Below, piece by piece: positions 12,250-39,110 of a stretch of DNA of 64,000 bases (positions within the stretch are counted from its first letter, which is position 1; the number at the start of each line of letters is the position of its first letter). The translations under genes and the position numbers were made by a program. The notes beneath the pieces are model-generated. The model did no database searches. It worked only from the letters and a program-made list of their open reading frames with translations, and had not been told where the DNA came from. This DNA is from Batillaria attramentaria. Taxonomy: Eukaryota > Mollusca > Gastropoda > Batillariidae. The stretch lies in the NCBI GenBank assembly GCA_018292915.2, contig JACVVK020000293.1:221501-285500 (forward strand). The letters are read 5' to 3'.

Positions 12250-13475
12250 AACTCGGCTGTATTTAAAATGTTATCGTATGCAGACTCCATTTTAACTTCA
12301 CCAAACTGTATGCCAATATGCAGTTTCACGCGGCCTAAATGGAAAAGAGTCAACCTGAAATTTTATAGTGGAAACTTCTGTATTTATATCTGCAGATACG
12401 TATGCGACACTGGAACATTTTACCCTGATTTAATTCTGGTATGGGACTTCCCCGGCATGCAGCGCAAATGCAAACGTCAATGCAAAAGCTGCGGGATCAG
12501 TTTTAAAGCAAACTTCACCGGGAAACGACAATGCAAAAATCGAACGCAGTAAGCAGATTTTCATGAGCGTTGGGGAGTCGTGGGGCTGAAACGCACACCT
12601 TTGAGTGCTAGTGCGGTGTTCAGGTATGGGCGGACGATAGAAGAGCGTCATATTTACGGAGCCCGGGGCTGGCTTGGAATGAATTGGTCGGAATCGAGTA
12701 TTGACTATCTGGTGATGGTTGATGGAACGGCATGGTTTCTTTTTCCCGCTTGACTTCTGCCCAGACCCCATAGTACGTTGTACCGCCAGCGGTGTTTCGC
12801 ATTGGTTCAGTCAGCCAGCGTTGGTCACTACAAGCAGAAAATCGTGTGAACAGAGACACGCGCTGTGTACCGTTAGTCAGAAGCTTCAGAAAATATTCTG
12901 TTTTACTTGAGTTTTTCTTGATAGTACTCGAACTGAATGCATACTTTTCTTTCTGTTTTCAAGAACAGAGACAGTGGAATACAGTTGTGGTTCTCGGCTA
13001 CCATTTTAGTGAACAACAATATCAGTGTGTTAGTGTGTGTAAGGTGTTTTGTACTGTAACAGTTTTGCATGAGTGTTTGTGGGTTGTTGTTTTTTTTTTT
13101 CACCATTATACAGTAAGTTAATACTTGTGCCCTCGTGACCGACTGCGTCAGCTAAGGAGCCTTCGACAGAACTCGTGCGGGAAAAGAAATCCTGCTGACG
13201 GGACATGGGTTTCACACAGACTCACCGTCCCTTCGGACCACCACGTTCGCTTTTTTTTTCCCCCCATAATACTCTCAGCCCGATGACAGCCGTGCCACGT
13301 CGAAGGGTTCAGCATTGAAACACGGTGAACTGCTAGCCCCTAATGGCCATATCGGGTACAGCTTGGCCCGCTGGATCGAAAACAATGGGTCCCCATTGGA
13401 GGGAGTAATTTAATTACAGCTCTCTCTCAAACGGTGGGGGCTTTTGTACACCATACCTCGCGCCGCTTTGATTCT
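12250..13475. other. Unannotated non-coding stretch
   Basis: A 104-codon frame starts at 12238, but its protein has no recognisable family and no coding signature beyond length. Nothing else is supported. Confidence 0.4.
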
Positions 13476-13478
13476 GTT

Positions 13479-13692
13479 TTGGGGTGAATAGTATGGAGAA
13501 ATAATTCGCCTGTGTTCCGGTTAATAGTACGGAGAAATAATTCCCCTGTGTTGGGGTAAATAGTAAGAGAAATAATTTTTCTATGTTGGGGTAAATAGTA
13601 AGGAGAAATAGTTCCTCTGTGTTGGGGTAAATAGTAAGAGAAATAATTTTTTTTCTATGTTGGGGTAAATAGTAAGGAGAAATAATGCTCCT
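13479..13692 (+). repeat. Six-unit 36-bp minisatellite
   Basis: The unit is ttggggtaaatagtaaggag-aaataattcctctgtg with small variants, beginning at about 13479, 13515, 13551, 13586, 13622 and 13659. Alternate units drop one G and gain T, a two-unit higher-order pattern. Confidence 0.85.
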
Positions 13693-15255
13693 GTCTGCCC
13701 GTCCGTCCTTTTAGAGTGAATTTCAAGCGACACATGAAAGGACCTTTTGATGCGCGGGTTGCGTATAATGTGACCGCGGTGGTCGCGGGGCGGACCAGTG
13801 AAAGAAGCTGCTGGCATGTCAAGATCTACCCGTATTGTGACCGCCATAGATTCGCTCCCACCCCGGCTCGGATGGACGGGCACGAGTTTGGGGGCTTTCC
13901 GGCAGTAGTGTTGTGCCGTCAATGGTGCTATTTGGGAGGCCGGGGGTAGTTCTTTTTTGTGTGCCGTCAATGGCACACTACCTGGGTTGGGGGGCCAGGG
14001 ATATTGTGGGCTTGTTAAAGAGTGATGGCTTCACGGGAGCAGCTTAGAAACTAGCGGCCAGCCCCCCCTCTGGTCCGCCTTAAAGCCTGCGCCTTTCATG
14101 ACACTGCACTACAATTGCCTTAATGACTTTTTGAGAGAGTCGGCCCATTGGAAACTACCCCTCCAACCCCACAACCCTTTTCCCCCTTCTCGCGGGCTCA
14201 CCCCGCTTATTCTGGTTGTCCCCCCAATATTGCAGGTTTTGTACAGAGTAATTTGAAATTACGGCGTTGTAGCTTATTGCCCATACTACCCCCCCCCCCC
14301 CATCCCCCTGCCTGGTCTCTCCCTCCCCCCCCCCTCCCTTTTTTGTGCTTCTGACAAGGGTAGCGGGGTATGGGTTATGATTGCTTGATGGCTTTCGTTT
14401 CGTCTTTTCTGCCCACGACCATTGCCTTGGCGTATTCTGTTGATGGCTTTTGACGTAGTTTTTTTTCTGTTGAAAGGGTTTTTTGCCTTGACTTTTCTAT
14501 TAGGTTCGGGTGATGGGGTCAGAGGGAGAGGTTAAGTCGCTTGTATCGTTCACTTTTGTGTATGCCTGTCATCCGGGACCTTACAAATCTTGGTCATAAA
14601 CGGTTTTTGTTCTGGGAGACGTTTTATTTTAACCCTCACGGGAAGGAGCGAGTGTTTCTGAGGCGAACGCAGATTTTTCTTTAGTATTGGGATAAGTCTT
14701 TTTCATCTCAGTGAAATTAATACCACTAGTACCACTACCAAGCCGATCCTGCTTTTGCAAAGTCCACAGGATGAAGCGGCTTCCGCTTTAGCCATCTCTT
14801 TAGGGTTTTTCTTAAAAGTTTTTTCCCGGGGGGCGATTTTTTTTGGGGCTTTGTTTTGTTTTGTTTTTTCATGTGTATGTACTTTATGCTATGTAAGATT
14901 CCTATCTTTTTCGTAAAATAAGAAACAAAGGGAAAGTTTTGTCATGACTGTTCAGCCAATCTACGACTAAGTACAAGCACAGGGAAAGGGGTATGTGGGC
15001 TTATGGGCATGCCGCTCTTCTATACAGCCTCATACTGTGTGTTAATTTGGAACGTGTGCATATCTCCGCACACGAAATTAATACGCCACCAGCCTTGCCT
15101 ATCATTATCTGTCTGCCTGTCAAGATATTTGTCTTGTGGACAAGCACTACTCACTATCACCATGCGAGCTACTGGTTGTGTGTCGTGTTTTGTTTGCTCG
15201 TCAAACTCGGCTTCGAGGACAACCAGAAGGGCTGAGTGTCTCGCGAACGCATGCA
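13693..15255. other. Unannotated non-coding stretch with C-rich tracts
   Basis: C-rich tracts lie at 14290-14337. No supportable gene or repeat family. Confidence 0.45.
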
Positions 15256-15256
15256 T

Positions 15257-15320
<64 letters not shown>

Positions 15321-15370
15321 GGGAGCGCAGCGCAGAGACTGACAGACAGGGAGAGAGAGAGAGAGAGAGA

Positions 15371-15418
<48 letters not shown>
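15256..15418 (+). repeat. (CA)n-(GA)n-(CA)n compound microsatellite
   Basis: CA at 15258-15306, a GA block with a short non-repeat core, then CA at 15372-15418. Confidence 0.9.
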
Positions 15419-15421
<3 letters not shown>

Positions 15422-15657
15422 CCTGACATGACGTGCTTGCTTTCAGCGCGGAGCAAACAAAAGAGAAGGAGACTGCATAGTTGACAGAAGGGTAAAAATG
15501 TACATCCCCGGGACATTTTCAACAATTGTTGATAAATGTGAGCAGGCAGCAGAAACAACATGGCATTGAACGCAACGTAGATGAAATGTTAGCATGTAAA
15601 TATGCGAAAGATCGAGGGTAACGATGAGGATAATGCATAATGAAGTAATGCATAATC

Positions 15658-15842
15658 AAGTGTGTTGTTTTGTTTTGTTGTTGTTGTTTTTTTTGTTGGT
15701 GGTGGTTTTGTTTTTAGCTTCCTTTGTTATTGTTGTTTTGTTTGGTTGTTTGGTTTGGTTTTTGTTGTTGTTGTTGTTTTGGTTGGTTTGGGTTTTCCTT
15801 TTTTTCTGTTCTTGGGGAAGGGGGTCTGACGGGGGGGGGGGG
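15658..15842 (+). repeat. T/G-rich low-complexity block ending in poly-G
   Basis: TTG-rich sequence of about 130 bp is followed by a run of G near 15831. Similar blocks occur at 40060, 42002, 51195 and 57720. Confidence 0.75.
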
Positions 15843-15959
15843 ATGATGGCTGTAGGTTGACAACAGAAACAATGATAATTGTATAATTATTGTTTCGAAT
15901 ATATTATCATTTCTACTTAAAACGGATTCTTTTGCAAGAAAAACTTCTTTTTGTTCTAC

Positions 15960-17110
15960 TTCTTTCTTTCTTTCTTTCTTCTTTGCTTGCTTTTTCGCCT
16001 TTTCTTCGTCTTCTTTTTCTCTTTCTTCTTCTTCTTCTTCTTCTTCTCAGTCCTTAAAAAAAAACTTATTTAGCTCTCAGCGATCGCTTTACCGACTATC
16101 AAACCAATTCAAGTTTCAAATTTTATTTGTAGCAGCCAGGATTTGCAGGGCAGTCTAGCAGTATCGCTTTCATTCGTTGTTTGAAAACACGTATTGACTA
16201 TTCAGATCAGTTTATTTGCTTGGTCGGCAACCACCGTCAACGATTTGTAGTGACGTACGTTGTAGGACGTCGCAAGAGGCACGATAAAGCTAGGAGCACC
16301 AGACCAACGCACCACACGCTAAAGTGCATGCCTCTTAAATGAAACCTATAAATTTTGCTCGTGAAAATTTATGAACGTTTTATTGTATTTGTCGAAAGAT
16401 CAAGAAAAGGTTATCTGCACGAACACGGCATGAGAGTTTTGTAGGAGTACAAGTTGTTTACACAACCAACGCAGTTACTGTCTTGCCCGCTCAGTCAGTC
16501 GTGCGCCGGTACAGCCGTTCTTATGAAACAGCTAGCGAACCGACCACTCCTTAGATATTTCAAGTTCTTTTTCGCAGCGCGTGTACAGTAATATTCGCTG
16601 GTACACTTTCCCGGAGCTAAGACGCGTTCTCTTAACCTCACTGTAACCTTCTTGTGTGTGTGTGTATGTTGTGTTCGTGATAAGAATGTCAGTGAGTAAT
16701 CAGTCATTCATGCATCAACATTGGCTGGTACAACGCGGACTGTGCACATCCTGAAGTGTTTTGGTTAAAATTTAGTATCTACGATGATGTAAGTCGTTAA
16801 CAGCCTGACGAGAGAGTCAGCTTGTGCCATTCGAGATGAGGCCTGACGCGGAATATTTTCGCAGCGCGTGTACAGGATGTGTACTTTACCCGGATACCAC
16901 AATGCGGTAAATATTTTCGTTGTTGATTTCGCCTTTCAACTTACTAGTTAGACGTGAATATGGCTTGCCGTGTTAGTGTTTGTTTTCCTGAAGTGATAGT
17001 GCAAGCAAAACAAAGCAGGTAAGGGAGCTGTTTAGTGTGGAGTGTGTAAGACGATGGTGTTGACAAGAACTTGATGCTGTATGAGTGAATTTTGTGAACA
17101 AGCTGTACGG
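15960..17110. other. Non-coding stretch with (TTTC)n/(TTC)n
   Basis: A pyrimidine-rich TTTC/TTC block lies at 15960-16048. The rest has no supportable feature. A gcagcgcgtgtacag word recurs at 16575 and 16862. Confidence 0.5.
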
Positions 17111-17112
17111 AG

Positions 17113-17115
<3 letters not shown>

Positions 17116-17180
<65 letters not shown>
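17116..17180 (+). repeat. (CT)n-(CA)n compound microsatellite
   Basis: CT 17116-17142, CA 17142-17180. Confidence 0.9.
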
Positions 17181-17183
<3 letters not shown>

Positions 17184-17184
17184 A

Positions 17185-18372
17185 TAGACAAGGAGGAAGT
17201 TTAGTATGGTGCGTGTTAACTGGCATGAACGCTGTAAGGATGCAGTTTGTAAACACACCATTGGAAAGGGAAATGTACGGCTGATCAGGGCTTGTCCGAC
17301 CTGTGACTTCATTCAGACCGCTCCTACTTGTTATAGTCGGTCCCGCGTCTTTGCCCCTCGAGCGTCCAAACGCTTGGTATGCCCGAAACCCCACATGACA
17401 TGTGTACGTCACACTACCATTTCTTTCTTCTGACGTGTTATTTTGAACGTTTCTTTGGCCCGCTCTTTTCTTTTTCTTGTGACTGGGCACCGCTGTGACG
17501 TTCTGTCAAGTTACGTTCTCGTTGCTTGGAATCAAAATCGAAAGCTCGGAACAAATTGGAATTTTGTTTTTCGACGACTGGCCCAAAAACCTGGCCTGAC
17601 AAGAGAACTATAGCCAGTGGAAACTCAAACTGTCAACCTAAGAATCTAGGTCTGTAGGGTTGTTATAGTTTGACAGCTATTGTTCTGCCTCCCCCCCCCC
17701 TCCCCGTTTCCCTTCCCAGGCCACAACCATTCACCCATCCTCCCTCCCCCCCCCTCCGGGCCGACAGCAATCACAGTATTGCACAGACTGTGGAGACGGG
17801 ATGTGGCAAGGCATAGGGGAACATTTATTAGCAACAAGCTGTTGACTCAGAAAATGACTGCACCGACTGAACTCTTGGCCCTGAGCCAAGCGGGGCTGAG
17901 GTGAGTCCACGGTAGCCACGCTGGTGAGTGCAATTCCGTCAGCCTGTATAAAGTGACTGTCTCTACGTGCATTTGTGTCGTTCACAATTCGGTCAGTCTA
18001 TGAACCATCAACACGTTGTCAAAATATCTCCGTTTCTTTTGTCAAAATTGACCCTGTCACTTTAAGTTCTTTCTAGTGTTGTTTCATGAAATATCCACTA
18101 TAACGTTGTTTGTTGTTGTTGTTGTTGTTGTTGTTGTTACATGTATTATCCATTTAGTCGGTCTGTATCCCGCACATTCTCAGAACGTCTGGTCTCTTTT
18201 GTCAATAAGAGAATATAACATTTGACTGTTCACAACTCATTTTGTCAATACCCCCCCCCCCCACTCCACACACACACACACAGAGTCAAAATTCTCTCTT
18301 TTGTCAAAATAGACCCTGTAACTTTTTGTGTAGTTCCTGTCCCCTTGTCAGTGCCCCCCCCCCCCTCCCCTC

Positions 18373-18419
<47 letters not shown>

Positions 18420-18922
18420 GAGCTGTCAAAAAGCGTGAAAGAGTTACCGTAGTAAAGATTGACAGATGAAGTGAGAGGAAAAGAAAAGTTCAGAAAGTAA
18501 GACCTTCTCCCTCCGTCACTCCAGTGAATACTCAGAAAAGGTTTTTTTGTTTGGGTTTTTTTTTTTTTCCACAGGGAGTAGTTGAGCGTTGGTGTTATAT
18601 TGTGTAGTTGAGGCCTGATCGCGGCGTGGATGTCAATCAGCTTTTGACACTGGGTAGGTAGGGCCGATATTCAATTAAGATATTAACTATTTTGAGACAT
18701 GTCTATCATCAAACAAAACGCCCCCAGTAATCCCACAGTACTGCTTTGATATGGCAGTCAGGTTCACAAAGTAGACAGGTTAGAGTTTAAAATAGATTTT
18801 TAATAAAGCGGTTAACGCGTTACTGATTTCGAGAAACTTATGACGAGAACGTGGACTTGTGAAGTTAAATTTTCACGATCATGGCGTATTTTGATTCAGT
18901 TTCTTTTCTAGCCAATGATTGG

Positions 18923-18969
<47 letters not shown>

Positions 18970-20365
18970 CGAGAGAGAGAGAGACAGTCACGCAGACAGG
19001 CAAGATGTCAGTTTAGGTTGCAATTTCTCTGGTCCGTTGGTCAGGTTAGTATACTTAAACAGGCAACCGACAATTGGCCAGTGAAGGCAAAAGCCATTCA
19101 CCAGGGGCAGAGATCATTCAGTGCTTATTCACACAGTTGGAGACCAGCAGTGCATGTACTTACAGTTGCTCGCAGTATTAATGGAGTTCCTGTAGTGGTC
19201 TATTGCTGATTAAGGCCCACCAGTCCTTGGCGCTAAGCGTTCGTGAGACATTCTTGTGGTCTGTGTGGCCTTCTGCCGCCGTCTGGGAAAAACGGCATAC
19301 GTGCTTATCAAATCTGTGTCGCTTAGGCCCTTCTTTATTCAGATGATGGTAGCCCCCCCCCCCCCCCCTCTCTCTCTCTGATTGGCTCAGTGTGTAATCA
19401 AGTGGCCGCTTCGGGTCGCGAACCCTGACCCCCCAGAAGTAAGCGTCCCCCCCCCCAACCACCACCACACGGGGTAGATCTGGGTCATGGGGTGACTGAG
19501 TGCAGTGCGGGGCGGTGCCCAGGAAGCCGCGAGGGTCAGAGTTCAGGGTGTAGGGGGTGGGGGGGGGGGCTAGATAACGCGTGCTAAGGACTGTTGACAC
19601 GACAAACAGAGCCACTGGTTTATTAAATTTCCTGACACACGGAACTTGCAGCATTGCTTTGGAGTGAAACAGACCCCTCGCGGTTTGATACTGTTACCAG
19701 ACGTGATTTTCATGCTGCGTGCGCCCATGTGCGTGTACCGGCGATGTGCACCTTCCAAGGCCGCGCACTCCCTGACTCTCCCCCCACCCCACCACCCTTC
19801 TACCCCCCACCGTCGAGACATTTGATCCTTGACCATTGATTCTTTTCCCCCTTCTGGTTTGGCCTAGTCCCGACTAACTGATTGTGACGCTGGTGGCCGT
19901 ATCAGTGAACTTAGACGCACCAACCAGTTTGGTTTGGTTTCGTTTCATTTCAAATTTTGCAAGACCAACGAAATAATTATAATAATGGGAAAAGAATTAT
20001 TAGAACTACTAGTTTGTCTCTCTCTCTTCAATTAACCACACATAAGACACTGCTACAACCACAAACCTTGAGCGAGCCGGAATAAAACGCAACGCAAATC
20101 GAAGGTTGTCTGAAGATTACTGTTACAACGTGCTGTTAAAAGAAAAATTATGTAGAGCATTGCTAGTAGGTAGGTTCGTGGGTCAGTTGCAGCGAAGTTC
20201 ATCGACCGTCTAATGGGATATTATAGACGACATTCATGGTATGGGGCGTCCTCTGCTGGCGTCATATGACACCTTGTGCATTTTTTAGTGTAATTTACGG
20301 CTCCGGTGTCATGTAGATTTTATGTCACATGAAAATTTAAACCCTTCACATTGTGGTGGTGTGAA
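17185..20365. other. Non-coding stretch with microsatellites only
   Basis: (GTT)n at 18110-18137, CT at 18376-18416, GT at 18925-18964 and poly-C at 19352-19368. No gene is supportable. Confidence 0.5.
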
Positions 20366-20516
<151 letters not shown>

Positions 20517-20524
20517 CTTTTGTT

Positions 20525-20643
20525 CCTGCATCTAACCCTCTGCACTCAGTATGTACGGCGCTTTTATTTCACCAGCTTCCACAACTTTCCATATCAATAG
20601 GCATCAGGCTGGCGTCAGCGCTTTGCAAAAGACGACGCTTAGG
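20525..20643 (+). repeat. 117-bp dispersed repeat, copy 1
   Basis: It is homologous to 60604-60721: shared words include gcactcagta-gtacggcgct, tcaccagcttcc and ctggcgtcagcgctttgcaa. In both places it abuts the tail of an antisense SINE-A copy. Confidence 0.85.
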
Positions 20644-20720
20644 GTGGGTGGGTGTTTGGGAATTTAACGTCCTTTTCCACCACGTATGGGTGATATCAAG
20701 GACGGGGCAACGAGAAAAAG

Positions 20721-20722
<2 letters not shown>
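20644..20722 (-). mobile_element. SINE-A copy, truncated by (CA)n
   Basis: Antisense body (tttaacgtccttttccacca, gatatcaa-gacggggcaacg) is present, but the tRNA-like head is missing. The copy breaks directly into a CA run at 20723-20788. Confidence 0.85.

Positions 20723-20788
<66 letters not shown>
20723..20788 (+). repeat. (CA)n microsatellite
   Basis: A pure CA run replaces the head half of the adjacent SINE. Confidence 0.95.
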
Positions 20789-20792
<4 letters not shown>

Positions 20793-21435
20793 AGAGTGAG
20801 AATGAATCTTTATTTTCCAACGGTAAAAGTTGTGGCAAAAATACCATATTCCAACTTCCCGTTGCTAGAGAGACAGACAGAAGTACAGACTTTGCCTCGT
20901 ACTCCGAGACAAAAGCGTGAATGTATAAGCGCCAGCAAAACTTTAAGTCGCTCCCTCTCAGAGTGGGCTGTTTAAATTCGAGCACAGATTGCTGTGCAAG
21001 GGAATGCTTCGGGCGGTTGTGATTTCCATGCTTCACACAGCAAATATCATAATACGGAATTGACATGTCCCTTTGAAACGCTAAGCAAAGAAAGGGGTTT
21101 TGAGTTTGGCTTTACCGGCTAATAAGAGCTTGCATTGCGACCATGGTGAAAAGACAAACACTTCACTGGAGTGTTCTGTCTGTGGTTTTGATCATACGTG
21201 GCCAGTCATCGGCCGTCCACAACGGCTTGTGGCGTGTTTTATTGTAAAACAAAATTCTTGTTTTGCGTAGTGTAAGAACCTTTGTTTTTCTTAATCGCTT
21301 TTTAGCTTGGAGTGGAAGGCTGTGTAACTTCTAGGCCATCAAGAGTATTGTAGATGACGTTTAGCCGTAGAAAATGTCTTGGAGAAGATTTTGCATGTTT
21401 TGGAGAAGATTTTGAGATTTTGGCATGTGCTTTTC

Positions 21436-21438
<3 letters not shown>

Positions 21439-21507
<69 letters not shown>
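21439..21507 (+). repeat. (CT)n microsatellite
   Basis: About 68 bp of uninterrupted CT. Flanks 20800-21430 and 21510-21935 hold no supportable feature. Confidence 0.95.
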
Positions 21508-21509
<2 letters not shown>

Positions 21510-21936
21510 ATCACCCACCCCCATTTCTAAGTGATGACTTCATTGCAGGTGTGCACAGAAGAGTGGCTTTTACCTCCTCGCTTTTAAAACTTTATTTGCC
21601 GAAGAAAAATATTAAGAGAGAAAATATGTTTGGTTTGCTTTCTTTTAATGCGTGAAGCAGAATGTGAGGGGAGGGTTTGGCTGTTGTGAGCGTTCCACTT
21701 CGAGCTGTCGTCACCTTTATTAAGGGGGCTTCCAAGTTTGAATGAACCACCCAAAGGAAGTGTTTGACGTCGGCTGTTTTTAGTCCTCCACTTTCCTTCC
21801 TTCCTTTTCTTCTGTCTGTCTTTCTGTCACTCACATCTGCTGACGATGCGTGAATCACAGACATGTCCTTACTTGTTTCTTGGATCTTGCGGGGATGGGG
21901 GAGGGGGGGGGGGTTGGGTATGGTATAGTGGGGCGC

Positions 21937-21937
21937 G

Positions 21938-21990
<53 letters not shown>
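21937..21990 (+). repeat. (CG)/(CA)n microsatellite
   Basis: gcgcgtgcgcg leads into pure CA, an alternating purine-pyrimidine tract. Confidence 0.9.
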
Positions 21991-21993
<3 letters not shown>

Positions 21994-22506
21994 AAATGAT
22001 GTGGTATTTCTGATGGTACGTGTAAACCAGGCCCAATGTCTTGTGGTTATTTGTTAAATTTACGTTGTTGTATTTTCTGTCATTTGGACTGTTTGTTTCG
22101 CCAGTGTGTGTTTGTGTGTGTATTGGTTGGTTGGTTGGTTGTGTTCACTTCAGTATTGCCATATTCTTTTCTTGTAATCATTATGTCCTACATGCATGAT
22201 ATGCATAATTATGATCAGTTCATTTTAGATTTTGTCAAAGCAAAGGCAGGCGTTGAATGCATTCCACACTAGACATTACATGACAGACATAATTGTGCTT
22301 CCTTCTTTGTAGTGTATGGCAAGAAAGTTCCCCAGACCATGCTATGTGTTGTGCTCATTATGCCATGGCATGCGATTGGCTGAATTCTGGGGGCTCGCCC
22401 CTTCTGGCTGACATGAGTGGAATCGTCTATTCGTGTGTGCTGTTTCAGGCAGTTATCCTAACCCATCTTCTTCTCTGTATGTTTCAGCTTCGAAGATTCC
22501 AACTCC

Positions 22507-35888
<13,382 letters not shown>

Positions 35889-36492
35889 CGAACAGCTGGG
35901 AGGGGTCTAGCTGGGGATATGTTAACACAAAAACAGGGCTTGCCTCGTGCGGATACTGTAGGACTGTCGGCAAACTAGGACGGTGATTGGATCACGTGAC
36001 CAGCACGATCAGGACTGAGGTTGGCAGCCTCCTCCAGGACTCTCGCCTGTTCTCATGCCGGACGCTCTGAACGAACGCACAACTTCTACCTTTGTATCTG
36101 AGTGGACTTAGCGCGCCCTTTGACTGTTCCGCTGATTGTGGTCCAAAAGTCAGTCAGACAGTCAGCATGGTTCCGGTTTTGTAGTTGCCATCTCCCTGGG
36201 AGTGTGCTTCGTCCTGGGGGCTACCGTGGATCCCTCGGTCTCCTGTAGAGAAGTGTTGTGTGTCGCGGGTCGGTCTTGCTGTGTCCGGCACGTGCCCACA
36301 GTGCCCGTTAGCTGAGCTCTGTTGGCATCAGCTCGCACTCAACGGGTAGTAGCCGGCAGCCCTGTTGCGTCGTCCGTTTGGCAAAACTACAACAACAACA
36401 ACAACATCGCTTCCGCAGCATCAGCAACCCTCGGACATTGTTATTCTGATCGTGACTATTACGGCCTTGGCTCAGTGACTATACTATACTAT

Positions 36493-36680
36493 AAACACCA
36501 GTGACAGTCAATCACGTGACTTTAAAACACCCTGGACAGTCAATCACGTGACAATACACAACCAGTAACAATCACGTGACTATATACAACCAGTGACAGT
36601 CGCGTGACCTTAAAACACCAGTGACAGTCATCACGTGACCCGAAACAACTAAGTGACAGTCACGTGACCATATATACACC
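36493..36680 (+). repeat. Short tandem array with CACGTG E-boxes in the NR1J 3' region
   Basis: Six imperfect units of roughly 30 bp share the form accagtgacagtcaTCACGTGAC. The E-box cores start at 36513, 36545, 36573, 36601 (degenerate CGCGTG), 36632 and 36661. One more CACGTGAC lies at 35993, outside the array. TCACGTGA is the palindromic core bound by bHLH-zip factors of the MITF/TFEB and USF type. Confidence 0.75.
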
Positions 36681-37605
36681 AGCAGAGTATGGCCGGCCAT
36701 TTTGTTTGTTATGTTTTGACGCCACCAGTGACCTGTTTGCCTTCATGTAGTTTCAACTCTCGGCTCTTGACAAGGCCGGCCTTAAGACAGTGGAGCCGAG
36801 GTTTGTATTATAATTATGTGACTCCAAGCTCGTTGTTTTTCTTTGGACTGAAGTGATGTGCCATCGGGGTTCCAGGAACTTCCCACTGTTCACAGCCGCT
36901 GATCTATTAGTATACGAATCCCAAATTAGTGAAACCACCAAAAAAAAAAAAAAAAAAAAGTTTGTGGATCAACAGTTTTTCATTTGGATTTTTTTCAAAG
37001 AATACACGTGTAGTCTGTTCACTGTTGTCTGTGCGGTCTTCAGAGAGCTGATATAAAGGTTTCTGCCGCTGTCAGAAATCTTACATTAGGGTTTCTGTCA
37101 TCAGAATTGAAGTGCGTACGCCTAAGGGTTCCTGGAGCCCCGATGTTTGCGAGTGCCTGTGAGATTCATTGAGTTTTTACTGAGAGCAAGGACCGTGCTT
37201 TTTTAATTTTTTTTTTTTTTAGCTCGTGAGAATGTCACTTTGGACCGGACTTTGACTCTTGATGATGGCATGGCTTGACTTTCGCGGAGAAAGGAGGAAG
37301 GAGAAAGCAACGGACGGGATTTCTTTTCAATTTCAAATCTCCTGTGTATAGAGAGACTCATTATAAACTTTGTATCTGCATGTGGTGTTTGAACGTTCAC
37401 TAGGTTGAGACGGGACTGCGTTCTTGTATCGGTCGAGTACTGAGCAGTCGCACTGCATGTACAGTTGTTGGAGAGACAGTGTGTGAATGTGTGCGTGCTA
37501 GAGAAATGATTGGCTGTGAGAGTGAGTGAATATTGAGAGAGATTTTTACTACTGCCTATCGATTCACCTGTCTCTTTTTATCGGTACGTCAGCAACAAAT
37601 GCTAA

Positions 37606-37611
37606 AATAAA
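37606..37611 (+). promoter_or_regulatory. Candidate polyadenylation signal of NR1J
   Basis: This is a canonical AATAAA about 1.7 kb after the stop codon, embedded in an A-rich run that could also be chance. An ATTAAA at 38174-38179 is an alternative. Confidence 0.4.
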
Positions 37612-37625
37612 AAAAAAGATATACG

Positions 37626-38858
37626 AAAGAATTACAATAACTGGAGGAAGAGAGAGAGGTTATTTTTTTCTGGTGGATCGTGCCCGCATACAATACATTT
37701 TCGGGTTTTATTGAAAATTGTCGGAATGTGAATTCCGTGGGAACAGTTTATATATGGATCTCCTAAAGACTATAATTAGTGCGTGACATTTGTTCTAGTG
37801 CGTTTGGTAACTCAGTCGCCAGCGATTTTCGGCGATAATTCTTTGTAGAGCCACTTTTGTAAGACCTGTTGTAGAGAAAAGGTTATTCGGGAAGTTGTTA
37901 CCCAATGCTTTTATCAACAGACAGTGTTCTCTGTCTTTCCGTTTCTTCTCGGCGTAAATGAAATCAACCAAAATCTATTTTCACTGCTTGTTTGGACACT
38001 AGACATGCCCTTTTCAAGGTATAAAACAATTTCAAAATAGTACATGTACTTTGACGTCATTCGCTGACGTCACTTTTTAATCCATTGTCACACGAATGTT
38101 TCAAGAGAACGCGTCAGTTACTGAACACGATTACATTTGACATCATTGTCACTTGAAGTTCTCGTGAGCTATAATTAAAGGCTTATTTTGATACTTTATT
38201 TTTTTCCCACCTCACACCTCGTCCAAATTTTCACTTATGTCGAGGTCGTCAGCTATTTCACAATCATATCCGTGGATGGTAAAAAGTTAGGTCACAAGTT
38301 TACAAACATCTTTTTTTTCCGAATGAATAGGCACAAAATCACAGTTTTACCATAAAAAAAAAATCCCGAAGAGTTTTGGCGACTGAATTACCAAATGCAC
38401 AATATGGCGGACTTCACTTCCTGGCTGTTTTGACGGAAAAAAACAAACTACGCTTACTAGTATGCTGAATTGAATTGACAATAGGTTAAAATGCTGATCA
38501 CGAATCCGACAACTGAATTTTTTGTTTTCGAGTGTGTCTTCATTCATGGACCAGCTTAAACTGGCTGTTGATCGAGCGCCCCATTTTGTAGAATTTTTAA
38601 ACTGTTGCATCTGTTTCTGTTACCGTTTCATTACTTTGCGTGGAAAGATTTGGTGTATTTGGTACGCATCAACTTCAATAGAAAGTACATCGTCTGTGTT
38701 CGCAGACACATTGATTTGAGTTCATTGGTTTCTTCATTACTAATGATTGTTACAAGACGAATTCTGTATTTCTTGCGTAGATCACGAGCGTAGCAATAAT
38801 ATCAGTACTCATGGTATAATCTTGCACTCGGTGTTATTTCTTGTCTCAGTACTTGTGT

Positions 38859-38860
<2 letters not shown>
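37626..38860. other. Unannotated non-coding stretch after NR1J
   Basis: AT-rich, with a paired ctgacgtca-like word near 38053-38071. No gene or repeat family is supported. Confidence 0.45.
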
Positions 38861-38922
<62 letters not shown>

Positions 38923-38989
38923 CCATGGTGTGTGTGTGTGCCCATGGTGTGTGTGTGTGCCCATGGTGTGTGTGTGTGTGTGTGTGTGT
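38861..38989 (+). repeat. (GT)n microsatellite with three gcccatggtg interruptions
   Basis: The gtgtgtgtgcccatgg unit is repeated three times at 20-bp spacing near the end of a long GT run. Confidence 0.9.
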
Positions 38990-39040
38990 AACTGGATCAT
39001 AACTAGCGTTTATAATCGTCATCTGAATTTTCTGTACAAG

Positions 39041-39041
<1 letters not shown>

Positions 39042-39107
<66 letters not shown>
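39042..39107 (+). repeat. (CA)n microsatellite
   Basis: About 64 bp of uninterrupted CA, the inverse of the GT run 60 bp upstream, so the two could pair in single strands. Confidence 0.95.

Positions 39108-39110
<3 letters not shown>

Larger units (their letters stand above)
35889..37625 (+). other. Probable 3' UTR of NR1J
   Basis: No open frame of note follows the stop codon. The first clear AATAAA downstream is at 37606-37611, followed by a T/G-rich stretch near 37661-37680, so this is the likely minimal 3' end. It is an inference from the signal only. The region contains the E-box array at 36493-36680, a poly-A run at 36940-36959 and a poly-T run near 37207-37220. Confidence 0.5.
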
